Assembly: GCA_963929915.1 (NCBI GenBank)
Contig: CAWVJY010000009.1
Span: 1-57,999, forward strand
From: CAG-273 sp963929915
GTDB taxonomy: Bacteria > Bacillota > Clostridia > TANB77 > CAG-508
Reading direction: 5' to 3'
Length of the DNA: 57,999 nt
Made by a program: the position numbers and the translations under genes. Of this stretch, positions 26,554-34,999 are shown piece after piece; position 1 is the stretch's first letter; each line of letters opens with the position of its first letter. The notes beneath the pieces were generated by a model, which worked only from the letters and a program-made list of their open reading frames with translations, did not search any database and was not told where the DNA came from.

Positions 26554-27501
26554 TTACAATAATCTAACAACTTCTTTTAAAATTTTCTCTTTTGCTTGTT
26601 CTAGAGTCCCCTGAATAGTGCAGCCTGCTGCTCTTGGATGTCCTCCTCCTCCAAATACCACACAAGCATCTGATACATTTACATAATCATTGGAACGTAA
26701 AGAAATTTTACAACCTTTGTCTGTTTGACGTATAAAAATAGATACCTCTACTCCTTCTACATCTCTTCCTATTTCTACAATTCCTTCATGGTCTCCATTT
26801 TCTGCATGTACTTTTTCTTCATCTTCTTTTGTTATATAGGTATAAGCAATTTTGCCATCTTCTAAAAATTCTATTCTATCATTGGCAATACGGTGTAATT
26901 CAAAGTTTGGTTTTGTTTTTATTTGTAAAACCTCTCTATATACTTTAGATACATTTACTCCTTTATTTAAAAGCCATGCAACAAATTCAAAAGTTTCTGC
27001 GGTTACTCCCTGATATTTAAATCCACCTGTATCTGTAATAATTCCTGTTAAAATACAAGTTCCTATATCTTTGGTAATTTCAATACCAAAGTATTCTAAA
27101 ATAACTAGCAATATTTGTGCACAGGCTGGTGCGTCTGGATTAACATAGTTATAATCTCCAAACATGGTATTAGTACTATGGTGGTCAATACAAACTTTGG
27201 TTTTTGCATTTTCAAAATAACTTGCAAAACCATTTAACATTTTTACAGTAGCACAGTCTAAAGCTATGGCTAAATCATAGTGCTCAATATCACTTTGCAC
27301 TTTCAAATTTTCTATTCCTGGCAAGCAGTTAAATACTTTAGAATGTTCTGGAATAATAATATCAGGATTTTTTCCATATGCTTTTAAAGCATGGTACATT
27401 GCTAAGCTACTTCCCATGGCATCTCCGTCTGGATTTTCATGTGTTAAAATTGCAATGGTTTCTGCTTGATTAATTTTTTCTATAATATCATCTAAAGTCA
27501 T
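26554..27501 (-). CDS. nrnA: DHH-family phosphoesterase, NrnA-like
   Basis: Bifunctional oligoribonuclease / pAp phosphatase: degrades RNA di- to pentanucleotides and pAp. Seen in 315 aa: ILTHENPDGDAMGSSLAMY (DxD metal site), VCIDHHSTN (DHH motif), ILTGIITDTGGFKYQ, and DHHA1-domain GGGGHPRAAGCTIQG. The start is ATG 27501 (MTLDDIIEKINQAE), with AGAGGT 7 bases before; an upstream in-frame ATG (27564) adds a Lys/Ile-rich stretch not seen in the family. Typical neighbour of rbfA and truB in Firmicutes. Confidence 0.93.
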   Translation of the reverse strand: MTLDDIIEKINQAETIAILTHENPDGDAMGSSLAMYHALKAYGKNPDIIIPEHSKVFNCLPGIENLKVQSDIEHYDLAIALDCATVKMLNGFASYFENAKTKVCIDHHSTNTMFGDYNYVNPDAPACAQILLVILEYFGIEITKDIGTCILTGIITDTGGFKYQGVTAETFEFVAWLLNKGVNVSKVYREVLQIKTKPNFELHRIANDRIEFLEDGKIAYTYITKEDEEKVHAENGDHEGIVEIGRDVEGVEVSIFIRQTDKGCKISLRSNDYVNVSDACVVFGGGGHPRAAGCTIQGTLEQAKEKILKEVVRLL

Positions 27502-27653
27502 AATATACCTCTTAATTTTTTCTATTATTTTACTAAACTTCTTTATTGTTTTCAAGTATTTCAAACTAATTTCATATCATAATAAAAAACTTTTCCTATT
27601 AAGTTATGTTTGTAATTTTAATATTTCTTTACTTTATCATTTTGAAATATTTA

Positions 27654-28013
27654 TTACAAATCTTCTTTCTTTTTCAAATCCTTTAAAATACTATCTATTC
27701 TAGCTCCATATTCTAAAGAATCATCTATTTCAAAAATAAGTTCTGGTGTAATTCTTAAATTAACATTTTTAGCAATTTGACTACGAATAAATCCAGAAGA
27801 TTCTTTTAGGCCCTCCATGGTTTTACCTATACTTTTCGAATTTAAAATACTAACATAAACTTTGGCATATTTAAAATCAGGTGTAGTTTTAACCTTGGTT
27901 ACACTAATTAACCCCGTCACTTTTGAATTTTTAAGCTCAAAAGTAAACACACGGCTAATCTCTTTCTTCAATTCTTCGTTTACACGATTTAATCTTGCCT
28001 CATTCTTTGGCAT
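27654..28013 (-). CDS. rbfA: Ribosome-binding factor A
   Basis: Assists late 30S assembly and 16S rRNA 5'-end processing. 119 aa with the KH-like fold motifs: RLNRVNEELKKEISRVFTFEL at the start, VTKVKTTPDFKYAKVYVSIL in the middle, and LRITPELIFEIDDSLEYGARI near the end (the family's R..P.l.F..D.s.e.g motif). In the conserved order infB-rbfA-nrnA-truB. GGAAAG lies before ATG. A family A repeat and a further inverted repeat separate it from infB, an unusually large gap (290 bases) for this pair. Confidence 0.96.
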   Translation of the reverse strand: MPKNEARLNRVNEELKKEISRVFTFELKNSKVTGLISVTKVKTTPDFKYAKVYVSILNSKSIGKTMEGLKESSGFIRSQIAKNVNLRITPELIFEIDDSLEYGARIDSILKDLKKKEDL

Positions 28014-28045
28014 CTTCTAATCTTTCCTTTCTTTTTTACTATGAA

Positions 28046-28304
28046 GACCAAAGGGGGGCCAGGCATAAATTGTCCTAGCTCTTGTTGGATCATATTTCTA
28101 ATTTATTTAAAACAAAAGTTGGTATTATATTATTTCGTAGCGAGTTAAGGTGGGGACCAACAAGTTAGAAACCGTTTTCTATTATCATAACCTATTAAAT
28201 TACTTAACTACGGTTTCTACGCAGTTGGGGCGAGCAAGAAATAATATAATACCAACTTTTATCAAAATATTAAGTGAACAATTTATGCCCGGCCCCTTTG
28301 GTCC
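28046..28304. repeat. Nested inverted repeat around family A copy 2
   Basis: GACCAAAGGGGGGCCAGGCA (28046 on) pairs with 28276-28304 (GCCCGGCCCCTTTGGTC). The whole family A copy 2 sits between the arms. The right arm reaches the infB stop codon. A related single arm lies after family A copy 3 (52238-52270 region, CCCTTTGGTCC). Confidence 0.7.
28114..28260 (+). repeat. Structured repeat family A, copy 2
   Basis: 23-bp perfect outer stem (AAAAGTTGGTATTATATT and complement). Core GTAGCGAGTTAAGGTGGGGA, CCAACAAGTTAGA and GCAGTTGGGGCGAGC. Inner stem GAAACCG with CGGTTTC. Oriented against the infB-rbfA transcript. Confidence 0.85.
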
Positions 28305-31300
28305 TACCTCTTAACCTCTTCCATAATATAAAACTCTAAGTTGTCATCTTCTTTTACATCATTGTAGCCTTCAATTTGAAGTCCACATTCAAAGCCTTTA
28401 GATACTTCTTTTACGTCATCTTTAAAACGTTTTAAAGAAATTAGTTTTCCATCATGGATAACCACATTTTCACGAATAACACGAACCCCTGCATTTCTTT
28501 CAATTTTGCCATCTGTTACAAATGCACCTGCAATTGTTCCAACACCAGATACTTTGAAAGTTTGTCTTACGATAGCATTACCAATTACTTTTTCTTCATA
28601 AACTGGGTCAAGCATACCTTTCATAGCAGCTTCTACATCTTCTATTGCTTGGTAAATAACAGAATATTGTTTAATTTCTACATTTTCTTTTTCTGCCATA
28701 TCTTTTGCTGTATTTACTGGTCTTACGTTAAATGCAATAATAATACATTTACCAGCTTTTGCAAGTTGTACATCAGACTCTGTAACAGCTCCTGCTACTG
28801 CATGAATAACTTTAACTTTTACTTCATCATTAGATAATTTTTCTAATGATTGTTTTAATGCTTGTGCAGTTCCTTGTACATCTGCTTTTACAATAATATT
28901 TAATTGTTTTAAATTTTCACTTTCCATTTTTTCAAATAGATTACTTAAAGTTACTTTGTTAGTTTCTGCTAAAGCTTGTTCTCTTTCTTGACGTTTTCTT
29001 CTTTCTATTAAATGTTTTGCCATTTTTTCATCTTTTACTTCATAGAAAGTATCCCCTGCTTCTGGAACTTCTGTTAATCCCATAATTTCTACAGGTGTAG
29101 ATGGTCCGGCTTTTTTTACTCTTTGACCTTTGTCATTTTTCATAGCACGAATTCTACCAATAGATTTACCAACTACAATGGTATCTCCTTCGTCCAAAGT
29201 TCCTCTTTGTACAAGCATGGAGGCAATAGGTCCTTTTGCTTTATCTAGTCTTGCTTCAATAACAGTACCCTTTGCTTGTTTATGAGGGTTTGCTTTTAGT
29301 TCTTTCATATCTGCTACTAATAATACCATTTCTAGTAAATTGTCTATATTAATTTTTTTCTTGGCAGAGATTGGAACATAAATAGTGTCTCCACCCCATT
29401 CTTCTGGTACTAGTTCATATTCCATTAATTCTTGTTTTATTTTTTCTACATTAGCACCTGGCAAATCAATTTTATTTACTGCTACAATAATTGGAATATC
29501 AGCTGCTTTTGCATGATTAATAGCTTCTACTGTTTGTGGCATTACGCCATCATCTGCAGCAACCACTAATATAGCAATATCTGTAATTTGAGCTCCTCTA
29601 GCACGCATTGCAGTAAATGCTTCGTGTCCTGGTGTATCTAAGAAGGTAATTTCTCTGCCATTAATATTTACTTTATATGCACCAATATGTTGAGTAATTC
29701 CTCCTGCTTCTCCTTCTATTACATGGGTACTACGAATAGCATCTAATAGTGATGTTTTTCCATGGTCTACGTGTCCCATAACAACTACTACTGGTGGTCT
29801 TGGCTCTAATTCTTCTGCGGTATCTTCTGTTTCATCAAATAGAATGTCTTCTTCTTTTACTTCTTCTTTTTTGTTTGCAGTAATGCCAAATTCTTGTGCT
29901 ACTAAAAAGGCGGTATCAAAGTCAATGGTATTGTTAATAGTAGCCATTACTCCAAAGTTAAATAATTTTTTAATAACTTCTCCACTTGTTTTTTTCATTT
30001 CAGCTGCTAAATCTTTTACCGTAATAGTAGATGGAATTGTAATTTCTTTTAACTCAAAAATCTTTTGTTTGTTTCTTTCTTCTTCTTTTTGAGGTTTACG
30101 TTTATTTTTCTTTCCTCTTTCTGTTGTTAAATCATAATAATCTAACATTCCCCCATCTTGTTCATTAAACATGTGAGAAAGTTTATCTACTTGTTTTAAG
30201 TCTTTTAATTTTCCCTCATTAAACTCTTCATGGAAACGATCACTTCTTTTAGCCTTCGTTCCTTTTTTAGCTTTATTATCTTCATAACGATTTGCTTTTT
30301 CTTTATCAATTGCTCTTGTACTAATATCTCTTTTATCTTCTTTTTCTACAATTTCTGTAGCCATAATATCTTTAATATTACGGTCAATTCCACGGCTATC
30401 TAATGGTCTTCCATTATTATTTCTTCCAAATGGTCTTTGATTATTATTAAAACGATTATCTCCTGTACGATTTCCGTATCGATTTTGATTATATTCACCT
30501 TGTTGTCTATTGCCATAGCGATTTTGGTTATTATCATTTTGTCTGTTTCCATAACGATTTTGATTATTTTTTCCATTGCGATTACCAAAACGATTATCTC
30601 CTGCATGGTTACCGTAACGATTTTGGTATGGCCTATTTTCTGAATGGGAAGTTGGTGTACCAACATTTTCTTTTGGAACACTAGCCACTTTTTGTGTTTG
30701 TGATTCAGAAGAAGAAACTGGTTTTACTTCTTCTTTCTTTTCTACTACTGGTTCTTCTTGTTTGGTAGTTTCTTTTATTGGCTCTACTATCTTAGTTTCT
30801 TCTTTTTGTGCTACTGCTTCTTTTTCGTCTTTTTGAGCAGGTGTACTAGGTTTAATACCAAACAATTCATTTACTGTCATTGGTTTTACTGGTTGCTTTC
30901 TGTACACAATATTAAAATCTTGATTTTTCTTTCTTTCTACAAAACCAACATCTTTTCTAGTTTCTTTTTCTTCTTTTTTTGTTTCCTTTTCTTCATCTGC
31001 TACAATAACCTCACGTCTAATAATGACTGGGGTATTTTCTTTTTTAGAAGCTTTTTCCATTTTTTCTGCTTTTTCTGTTTTTTCTTTTTTGTTTTCTTGG
31101 TTATTAGCTTGCTTTTTTGCATTGCTCTCTTTTTTTGGAGTTTCTTCTTTTTGTAAAGTTTCTTCTTTTGGGGAGCTTTCTTTTTTGATTGCTTGTTTTG
31201 CAAAACCATTTTTTATTTTATTAGCAGTTTCTTCTTCTACTGCGCTTAAATGGCTTGTTACTTGAATTCCCAGTTCATTTGCTTTTGCTATTACTTCTTT

Positions 31301-31351
31301 ACTATTTACTCCTAATTCTTTTGCAATTTCATGTATTTTAATCTTACCCAA
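28304..31351 (-). CDS. infB: Translation initiation factor IF-2
   Basis: GTPase that places initiator tRNA on the 30S subunit and promotes subunit joining. 1015 aa. Seen: an N-terminal IF2_N domain (IKIHEIAKELGVNSKEVIAKAN), a long charged linker with NRYGNR-type repeats (residues about 235-320), and a second IF2_N domain. The G domain (near 520) has GHVDHGKT, DTPGHEAF and NKID motifs; C1/C2 domains follow. It starts with TTG at 31351; the ylxQ stop codon overlaps this start (bases shared), and GGGGTG lies just before, so translation is coupled. Belongs to the rimP-nusA operon. Confidence 0.97.
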   Translation of the reverse strand: MGKIKIHEIAKELGVNSKEVIAKANELGIQVTSHLSAVEEETANKIKNGFAKQAIKKESSPKEETLQKEETPKKESNAKKQANNQENKKEKTEKAEKMEKASKKENTPVIIRREVIVADEEKETKKEEKETRKDVGFVERKKNQDFNIVYRKQPVKPMTVNELFGIKPSTPAQKDEKEAVAQKEETKIVEPIKETTKQEEPVVEKKEEVKPVSSSESQTQKVASVPKENVGTPTSHSENRPYQNRYGNHAGDNRFGNRNGKNNQNRYGNRQNDNNQNRYGNRQQGEYNQNRYGNRTGDNRFNNNQRPFGRNNNGRPLDSRGIDRNIKDIMATEIVEKEDKRDISTRAIDKEKANRYEDNKAKKGTKAKRSDRFHEEFNEGKLKDLKQVDKLSHMFNEQDGGMLDYYDLTTERGKKNKRKPQKEEERNKQKIFELKEITIPSTITVKDLAAEMKKTSGEVIKKLFNFGVMATINNTIDFDTAFLVAQEFGITANKKEEVKEEDILFDETEDTAEELEPRPPVVVVMGHVDHGKTSLLDAIRSTHVIEGEAGGITQHIGAYKVNINGREITFLDTPGHEAFTAMRARGAQITDIAILVVAADDGVMPQTVEAINHAKAADIPIIVAVNKIDLPGANVEKIKQELMEYELVPEEWGGDTIYVPISAKKKINIDNLLEMVLLVADMKELKANPHKQAKGTVIEARLDKAKGPIASMLVQRGTLDEGDTIVVGKSIGRIRAMKNDKGQRVKKAGPSTPVEIMGLTEVPEAGDTFYEVKDEKMAKHLIERRKRQEREQALAETNKVTLSNLFEKMESENLKQLNIIVKADVQGTAQALKQSLEKLSNDEVKVKVIHAVAGAVTESDVQLAKAGKCIIIAFNVRPVNTAKDMAEKENVEIKQYSVIYQAIEDVEAAMKGMLDPVYEEKVIGNAIVRQTFKVSGVGTIAGAFVTDGKIERNAGVRVIRENVVIHDGKLISLKRFKDDVKEVSKGFECGLQIEGYNDVKEDDNLEFYIMEEVKR

Positions 31352-31667
31352 TCATTTCACCCCCATTAATTATTTTTTCAATTGCTTGTGCAAATCCTTT
31401 TTCTTTTACACCAATTACTACTTTGTTTTGTTTTCCAATTGCTTTACTTAATTCTTCCATTGATAAAATATCTACCACCATAATAGAAAATTTTTTTCCC
31501 TTTTCATAAAATAAATTTTTGGTTCTTTTAGAAGCATCTTTGGCAAGTAGAATAAGAAAAATACTCTTCTTGTCTATTGCTTCTAAACAAGCATCTGTAC
31601 CTGCTACAATTTTTCCTGCTTTTGTGGCAAGCCCCAATAAACCATATACTTTTTGATAATTAACCAA
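31344..31667 (-). CDS. ylxQ: L7Ae-family K-turn-binding protein YlxQ
   Basis: RNA-binding protein of the L7Ae/L30e/S12e family found in nusA-infB operons. 107 aa: YGLLGLATKAGKIVAGTDACLEAI at the start matches the family's GLa.rAgk...G signature. FLILLAKDASKRTKNLFYEKG and GKQNKVVIGVKEKGFA follow. Starts with TTG at 31667, two bases after the ylxR stop; AGAGGTG inside the end of ylxR serves it. The last codons overlap the infB start. Binds kink-turn RNAs in relatives; the role here is inferred. Confidence 0.92.
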   Translation of the reverse strand: MVNYQKVYGLLGLATKAGKIVAGTDACLEAIDKKSIFLILLAKDASKRTKNLFYEKGKKFSIMVVDILSMEELSKAIGKQNKVVIGVKEKGFAQAIEKIINGGEMIG

Positions 31668-31669
31668 TC

Positions 31670-31936
31670 TTACACCTCTTGCTTTTCTATTGTATTTCTT
31701 AATTGTTCATAAACAACATCTTCTATTTTCATTTCAAAAGATTTTTCTAGTCTTTTAGAACGAACTGCTTTTTCTAAACATTCTGAATTGTTACAAATAT
31801 ATGCTCCTCTACCTGGTAATTTCCCCGTTTTGTCAATTTTGATTTCTCCTTGTGTACTTTTTACAATACGAATTAACTCTTTTTTTGGTTTTTGTGTATT
31901 GCATCCTATACAGGTACGATTTGGTATTTTTTTCAA
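31670..31936 (-). CDS. ylxR: YlxR (RnpM) RNA-binding protein, DUF448
   Basis: Small basic protein that modulates RNase P in B. subtilis. About 88 aa with the family signature RTCIGCNTQKPKKELIRIV and GKLPGRGAYICNNSECLEKA (two Cys pairs and GRGAYvc). I place the start at TTG 31936 (KKIPNRTCIG), since AAAGGA is 8 bases before it. A GTG at 31945 would almost touch the ribosome site. Between nusA and ylxQ in the usual order. Confidence 0.92.
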   Translation of the reverse strand: MKKIPNRTCIGCNTQKPKKELIRIVKSTQGEIKIDKTGKLPGRGAYICNNSECLEKAVRSKRLEKSFEMKIEDVVYEQLRNTIEKQEV

Positions 31937-32054
31937 AACGTCCACATCCTTTATTTTAAATGTATTTTCAAATTTTATACATTATTCCATTTGTTGTACA
32001 ACTATTCTTCTTATTTTGTGTTGTCTGCTTTCATTGTAAACTCTTATTCTTTTC

Positions 32055-33242
32055 TTAATTTTCTTCTTCTGTTTTGTTTATATTATTAGTATCTGCATTT
32101 TCTTCATTTTCTTGTGCATTTTCTGTCTCTTGTTCTCCATTTTGTTCTTGTGCTTCTTGCATTAGTTTTCTAAATTGAGATTCAGTTTTAATATCTATTT
32201 TCCAACCGTTTCCAGTCAATTTAGCAGATAATCTAGCATTTTGACCTGATTTTCCAATAGCAAGTGATAATTGATCATCTGGTACAATAACTTGAGCAAA
32301 TTTTTCGTCTTCATGAATATCTACCGCCATAACTTGCGCTGGAAGTAATGCTGCTGAAATAAAGATAGCTGGGTCTTCATTCCATTCAATAACATCTATT
32401 TTTTCTCCATGCAATTCATTAATAATATTTTGAATACGAATTCCTTTTTGTCCTACGCAAGAACCAACAGGATCTATATTTTCATTTGGCGAATAAACTG
32501 CAACTTTGCTTCTGCTTCCTGGGTCTCTTGCAACACCTTTAATTTCAATAACACCTTCATAGATTTCTGGAATTTCAAGTTCAAAAAGTTTTCTTACAAA
32601 GTCTGCACATGCTCTAGAAACTGTAACTTGTGGTGCACCTTTTAAACCTCTATCTACTTTTAAAATATATGCTCTTATTTTGTCATTTACATGATATGTT
32701 TCGGTAGGTACTTGTTCTTTTAAAGGCATAACACCTTCTAGTTTTCCTAAATCTAAAACTACCATATTTCCATCTGCTTTTTGTACAATACCAGAAACAA
32801 TTTCACCTTTTCTGTTATTAAATTCTTCAAAAAGATAATTTCTAGACTCTTCTCTGATTTTTTGAACAATTACTTGTTTAGCTGTTTGAGCAGCAATTCT
32901 ACCAAAATTCTTTGGAGCTAATTCTATTTCTGCTTTGTCTCCTACTGCTAATTTTCTATCGATGTTTTGTGCATCTGCAAGTAGAATTTGGGTATCTGGA
33001 TGTTCCACTGTTTCTACTACATCTTTGATAGCATAAACATGTACTTCTCCTGTTTTAGAATCTACTGTTACTTTTACATTTTCTTCTGAAGAGTCAAAGT
33101 TTCTTTTATAGGCAGTGATTAAAGCATTTTCAATTGCTTCTAACAAACTTTCCTTTTTAATTCCTTTTTCTTTTTCTAGTTCATTTAAAGCTAAAATTAA
33201 TTCTTCATTATTAATAGCAGGTGAGTTTACTTTTTTCTTCAT
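32055..33242 (-). CDS. nusA: Transcription factor NusA
   Basis: RNA polymerase-binding factor for pausing, termination and antitermination. 395 aa: N-terminal polymerase-binding domain (residues 1-135, LEKEKGIKKESLLEAIENALITAYKRN), S1 domain near 140-205 (GEIVSGIVQKADGNMVVLDLG), then KH1/KH2 with SRSKVAVYSPNENIDPVGSCVGQKG and LAIGKSGQNARLSAKLTGN. A Glu/Asn/Gln-rich tail ends it (EEENADTNNINKTEEEN), replacing the acidic repeats of E. coli. AAAGGAGG precedes the ATG. Follows rimP by 18 bases. Confidence 0.97.
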   Translation of the reverse strand: MKKKVNSPAINNEELILALNELEKEKGIKKESLLEAIENALITAYKRNFDSSEENVKVTVDSKTGEVHVYAIKDVVETVEHPDTQILLADAQNIDRKLAVGDKAEIELAPKNFGRIAAQTAKQVIVQKIREESRNYLFEEFNNRKGEIVSGIVQKADGNMVVLDLGKLEGVMPLKEQVPTETYHVNDKIRAYILKVDRGLKGAPQVTVSRACADFVRKLFELEIPEIYEGVIEIKGVARDPGSRSKVAVYSPNENIDPVGSCVGQKGIRIQNIINELHGEKIDVIEWNEDPAIFISAALLPAQVMAVDIHEDEKFAQVIVPDDQLSLAIGKSGQNARLSAKLTGNGWKIDIKTESQFRKLMQEAQEQNGEQETENAQENEENADTNNINKTEEEN

Positions 33243-33260
33243 TTTTTTATAATTCCTCCT

Positions 33261-33851
33261 TTATTCCCACTCATATTTTAATTTAATGTTGGCAATATTT
33301 TTTCTTGGTATTTCTAGAGTTTTTTCTTGCTCTTCTATTGTTAGCACAATTTTTTCACTATCAAAACTTTTTAAAATTCCTTCTATTTGTTTATTTGTGC
33401 TTACTTTTTGTTTTTTGTTTTTCTTTTTAGTATTATTGTTTTCTGTTTCTACTAGCAATTTTTCTTGTTTAGTACTATTGGCTGATAATTGGTTATTTAT
33501 GAGTTCTAACTTTGCTTTTTCTATTGAAATTGGACTAAACAAATTAATTTCTACTTTTTTATTTAAATTATCTTGAAAATGTTTATCTTTTCTTAAAAGC
33601 CTTTCTATTCCTGGTGAAGAAACTTCTAAAAAATAGGCATCTTTTATATAGTTTGCTTCATCTAATATGTCGGAAATAGCATCATTTACTTTTTCGCAAT
33701 CGTTTAAACTAATTCCTTTTTGAGTGTCTATAAAAACACGTAAATAATAGTCTTGTGCTTCTTTTTCGTAAATGACGTCATAAAGTTCATAGCCTAAGTT
33801 TTCAATAGTTGGCTTTAATAAGTTTTCTACTTTTTCTTCTATATTTGCCAT
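33261..33851 (-). CDS. rimP: Ribosome maturation factor RimP
   Basis: Needed for 30S maturation. 196 aa: VENLLKPTIENLGYELYDVIYEKEAQDYYLRVFID at the start, then CEKVNDAISDILDEANYIKDAYFLEVSSPGIERLLRKDKHF, the family's most conserved region. The C-terminal Sm-like domain is split by an extra 40-residue Lys/Asn-rich segment (ENNNTKKKNKKQKVSTNKQ), so the protein is longer than the usual 150 aa. First gene of the operon. GGGAG precedes the ATG, and a 13-bp stem-loop lies immediately upstream in the leader. Confidence 0.95.
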   Translation of the reverse strand: MANIEEKVENLLKPTIENLGYELYDVIYEKEAQDYYLRVFIDTQKGISLNDCEKVNDAISDILDEANYIKDAYFLEVSSPGIERLLRKDKHFQDNLNKKVEINLFSPISIEKAKLELINNQLSANSTKQEKLLVETENNNTKKKNKKQKVSTNKQIEGILKSFDSEKIVLTIEEQEKTLEIPRKNIANIKLKYEWE

Positions 33852-33869
33852 GTTTTCTCCCTTTTACGT

Positions 33870-33900
33870 TAGAAGAGTGGGATTGGTTCCCACTCTTCTA
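33870..33900 (-). promoter_or_regulatory. Leader stem-loop of the rimP-nusA operon
   Basis: Perfect 13-bp stem TAGAAGAGTGGGA with its complement and a 5-base loop, ending about 10 bases before the rimP ribosome site. There is no T-run after it on the minus strand, so it is probably a leader structure and not a terminator. Confidence 0.65.
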
Positions 33901-33922
33901 GTTTAATTATTATGCAATTATA

Positions 33923-33951
33923 ATTATAACTTATCTTTCAAAAAATTGCAA
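33923..33951 (-). promoter_or_regulatory. rimP-nusA operon promoter
   Basis: Minus strand: TTGCAA (33946-33951), 17 bp, TATAAT (33923-33928). The start is predicted near 33916, so the leader contains the stem-loop at 33870-33900. Confidence 0.75.
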
Positions 33952-34003
33952 GTGTTTCGGATATTTTTTTATTAGTATGTGAATTTTCAAAATTTTTCCA
34001 CCT

Positions 34004-34080
34004 GACTTGCGTACTTCGTTTGCTAGTCGTATGTCCGATTTTCGAACTATTTTATATAATTTATTGGTTTATGTTTACTT
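34004..34080 (-). repeat. Conserved 3' flank of a lectin-like gene, copy 1
   Basis: A small imperfect hairpin (GACTTGCGTACTTCG ... TTTGCTAGTC) followed by AT-rich sequence closely similar to 42842-42912, which lies behind another prepilin-like gene. A hairpin of the same shape is at 38414-38443. Confidence 0.6.
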
Positions 34081-34137
34081 TTTTTGTTTCTTCATTAAAT
34101 TTATCATAATTTTCTTATCAAGTATCAAGTAACAAAG

Positions 34138-34482
34138 TTATGGTTGGGAACTAAGCACTACTGGACGAAAACTGTGGTTAGTGTAAGATTCACCTGTGTT
34201 GTAGTGGAATGCAAACACAACTGCGCTGCTACCATTGTAAGCATGACCCCCACGTACGAACACTGGGTAGCTAGTATTAGGAAAGTAAGAGTCACTAGAG
34301 TCCCAACTACCAGCAGTGCTATTGCCAGAACTAGAAGTTTCATATACTGCATCTCCATATAATAAGGTCATTTCATCATTTACTTTTGTTGCTACATTTC
34401 TTTTTGCATTTTCTATCAAAGCCACTATTCTATTATATAAATCATCTATATTGATATTATTTACATTTTCTAATTCGTTCAT
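34138..34482 (-). CDS. C-type-lectin/FGE-like C-terminal domain protein, 114 aa
   Basis: A short protein, own ribosome site (AGAGGAAG). After a helical start (MNELENVNNINIDDLYNRIV) it has NDEMTLLYGDAVYETSSSG and ends VRGGHAYNGSSAVVFAFHY ... NHSFRPVVL. The pattern RGG-x(20-25)-FRP(V/A) is that of the formylglycine-generating-enzyme/C-type-lectin fold as seen in variable tips of surface and phage tail proteins, including targets of diversity-generating retroelements. No signal peptide or pilin segment. The last 130 bases are clearly more GC-rich than the rest. It may be a separate small protein or the detached end of a larger one; the prepilin fragment at 34649-34780 just upstream supports the latter. 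Confidence 0.6.
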   Translation of the reverse strand: MNELENVNNINIDDLYNRIVALIENAKRNVATKVNDEMTLLYGDAVYETSSSGNSTAGSWDSSDSYFPNTSYPVFVRGGHAYNGSSAVVFAFHYNTGESYTNHSFRPVVLSSQP

Positions 34483-34586
34483 ATCTTCCTCTTTCTAATT
34501 ATGCAGATGGTGTCTGCACAATTTATTTAACTATATTGAAGTTATTATAGCATTTATTTTTAATTTTTTCATTATAAATTTCAAAA

Positions 34587-34622
34587 AAGATGAACTTGTA
34601 TTTATTTTTTACAATTCATCTT
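34587..34622 (-). terminator. Terminator after the prepilin fragment
   Basis: AAGATGAATTGTA with AAGATGAACTTGTA in inverted arrangement, then CTTTTTT on the minus strand. Same stem core as the terminators at 4335 and 44602. Confidence 0.75.
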
Positions 34623-34648
34623 TCAAATATGTGAAAATTTTATAATTT

Positions 34649-34780
34649 CTAAATTGTTGTTAGGAGGAAACCTTTGCTATTACTACATTTTGATTTTTCG
34701 TCATAAGAGAATAAAATCGTAACCACTAAAGCTATTAGGGTGATACCTTGATTTCCTTTTAATACATTTAATTTTTTCAT
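34649..34780 (-). pseudogene. Truncated prepilin-like leader peptide, 43 aa
   Basis: A good ribosome site (AAAGGAGG) and ATG 34780 begin MKKLNVLKGNQGITLIALVV, the same prepilin signal as in the large pilin-like genes. After VVTI it turns into unrelated sequence (LFSYDEKSKCSNSKGF) and stops. The hydrophobic helix is cut after about 12 residues. It looks like a pilin gene that lost its body by deletion. Upstream, 34925-34966 repeats the 5' region of the pilin gene at 36231. The rest of 34781-34999 is AT-rich. Confidence 0.65.
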
Positions 34781-34924
34781 TTTTTCTTTTTTCCTCCTTT
34801 GATTATTTTTTATAAAGTTAGACTTTCTTGCATTTTTTATTTATAAAATTATACTTTTTAGTTTTCCTTTAGATTTTTCCTTATTCTTTTCTTTGTTATA
34901 CTATAATTACTTTTTTCTTTATAT

Positions 34925-34966
34925 TTAATACCTATTTTTATAGTATTATAGTATTTCTTTACCTCT
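34925..34966 (-). repeat. 42-bp repeat upstream of pilin-like genes, copy 1
   Basis: Identical to 36349-36390. Contains overlapping TATAAT/TATAGT-like boxes on the minus strand and lies about 145 bases before the prepilin fragment; probably duplicated promoter sequence. Confidence 0.8.
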
Positions 34967-34999
34967 CTTACATCAATTTTTATTTTTTAGCTCACAGAG

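Noticed and set aside
28114..28260. Family A repeats as a metabolite riboswitch
   Set aside because: Copies occur in both orientations relative to genes and often behind, not before, coding regions; the sequences match no riboswitch class I know.
30420..30620. Tandem repeats of about 30 bases resembling a repeat array
   Set aside because: They encode the NRYGNR-type repeats of the IF-2 linker, stay in frame and have no spacers; not CRISPR.
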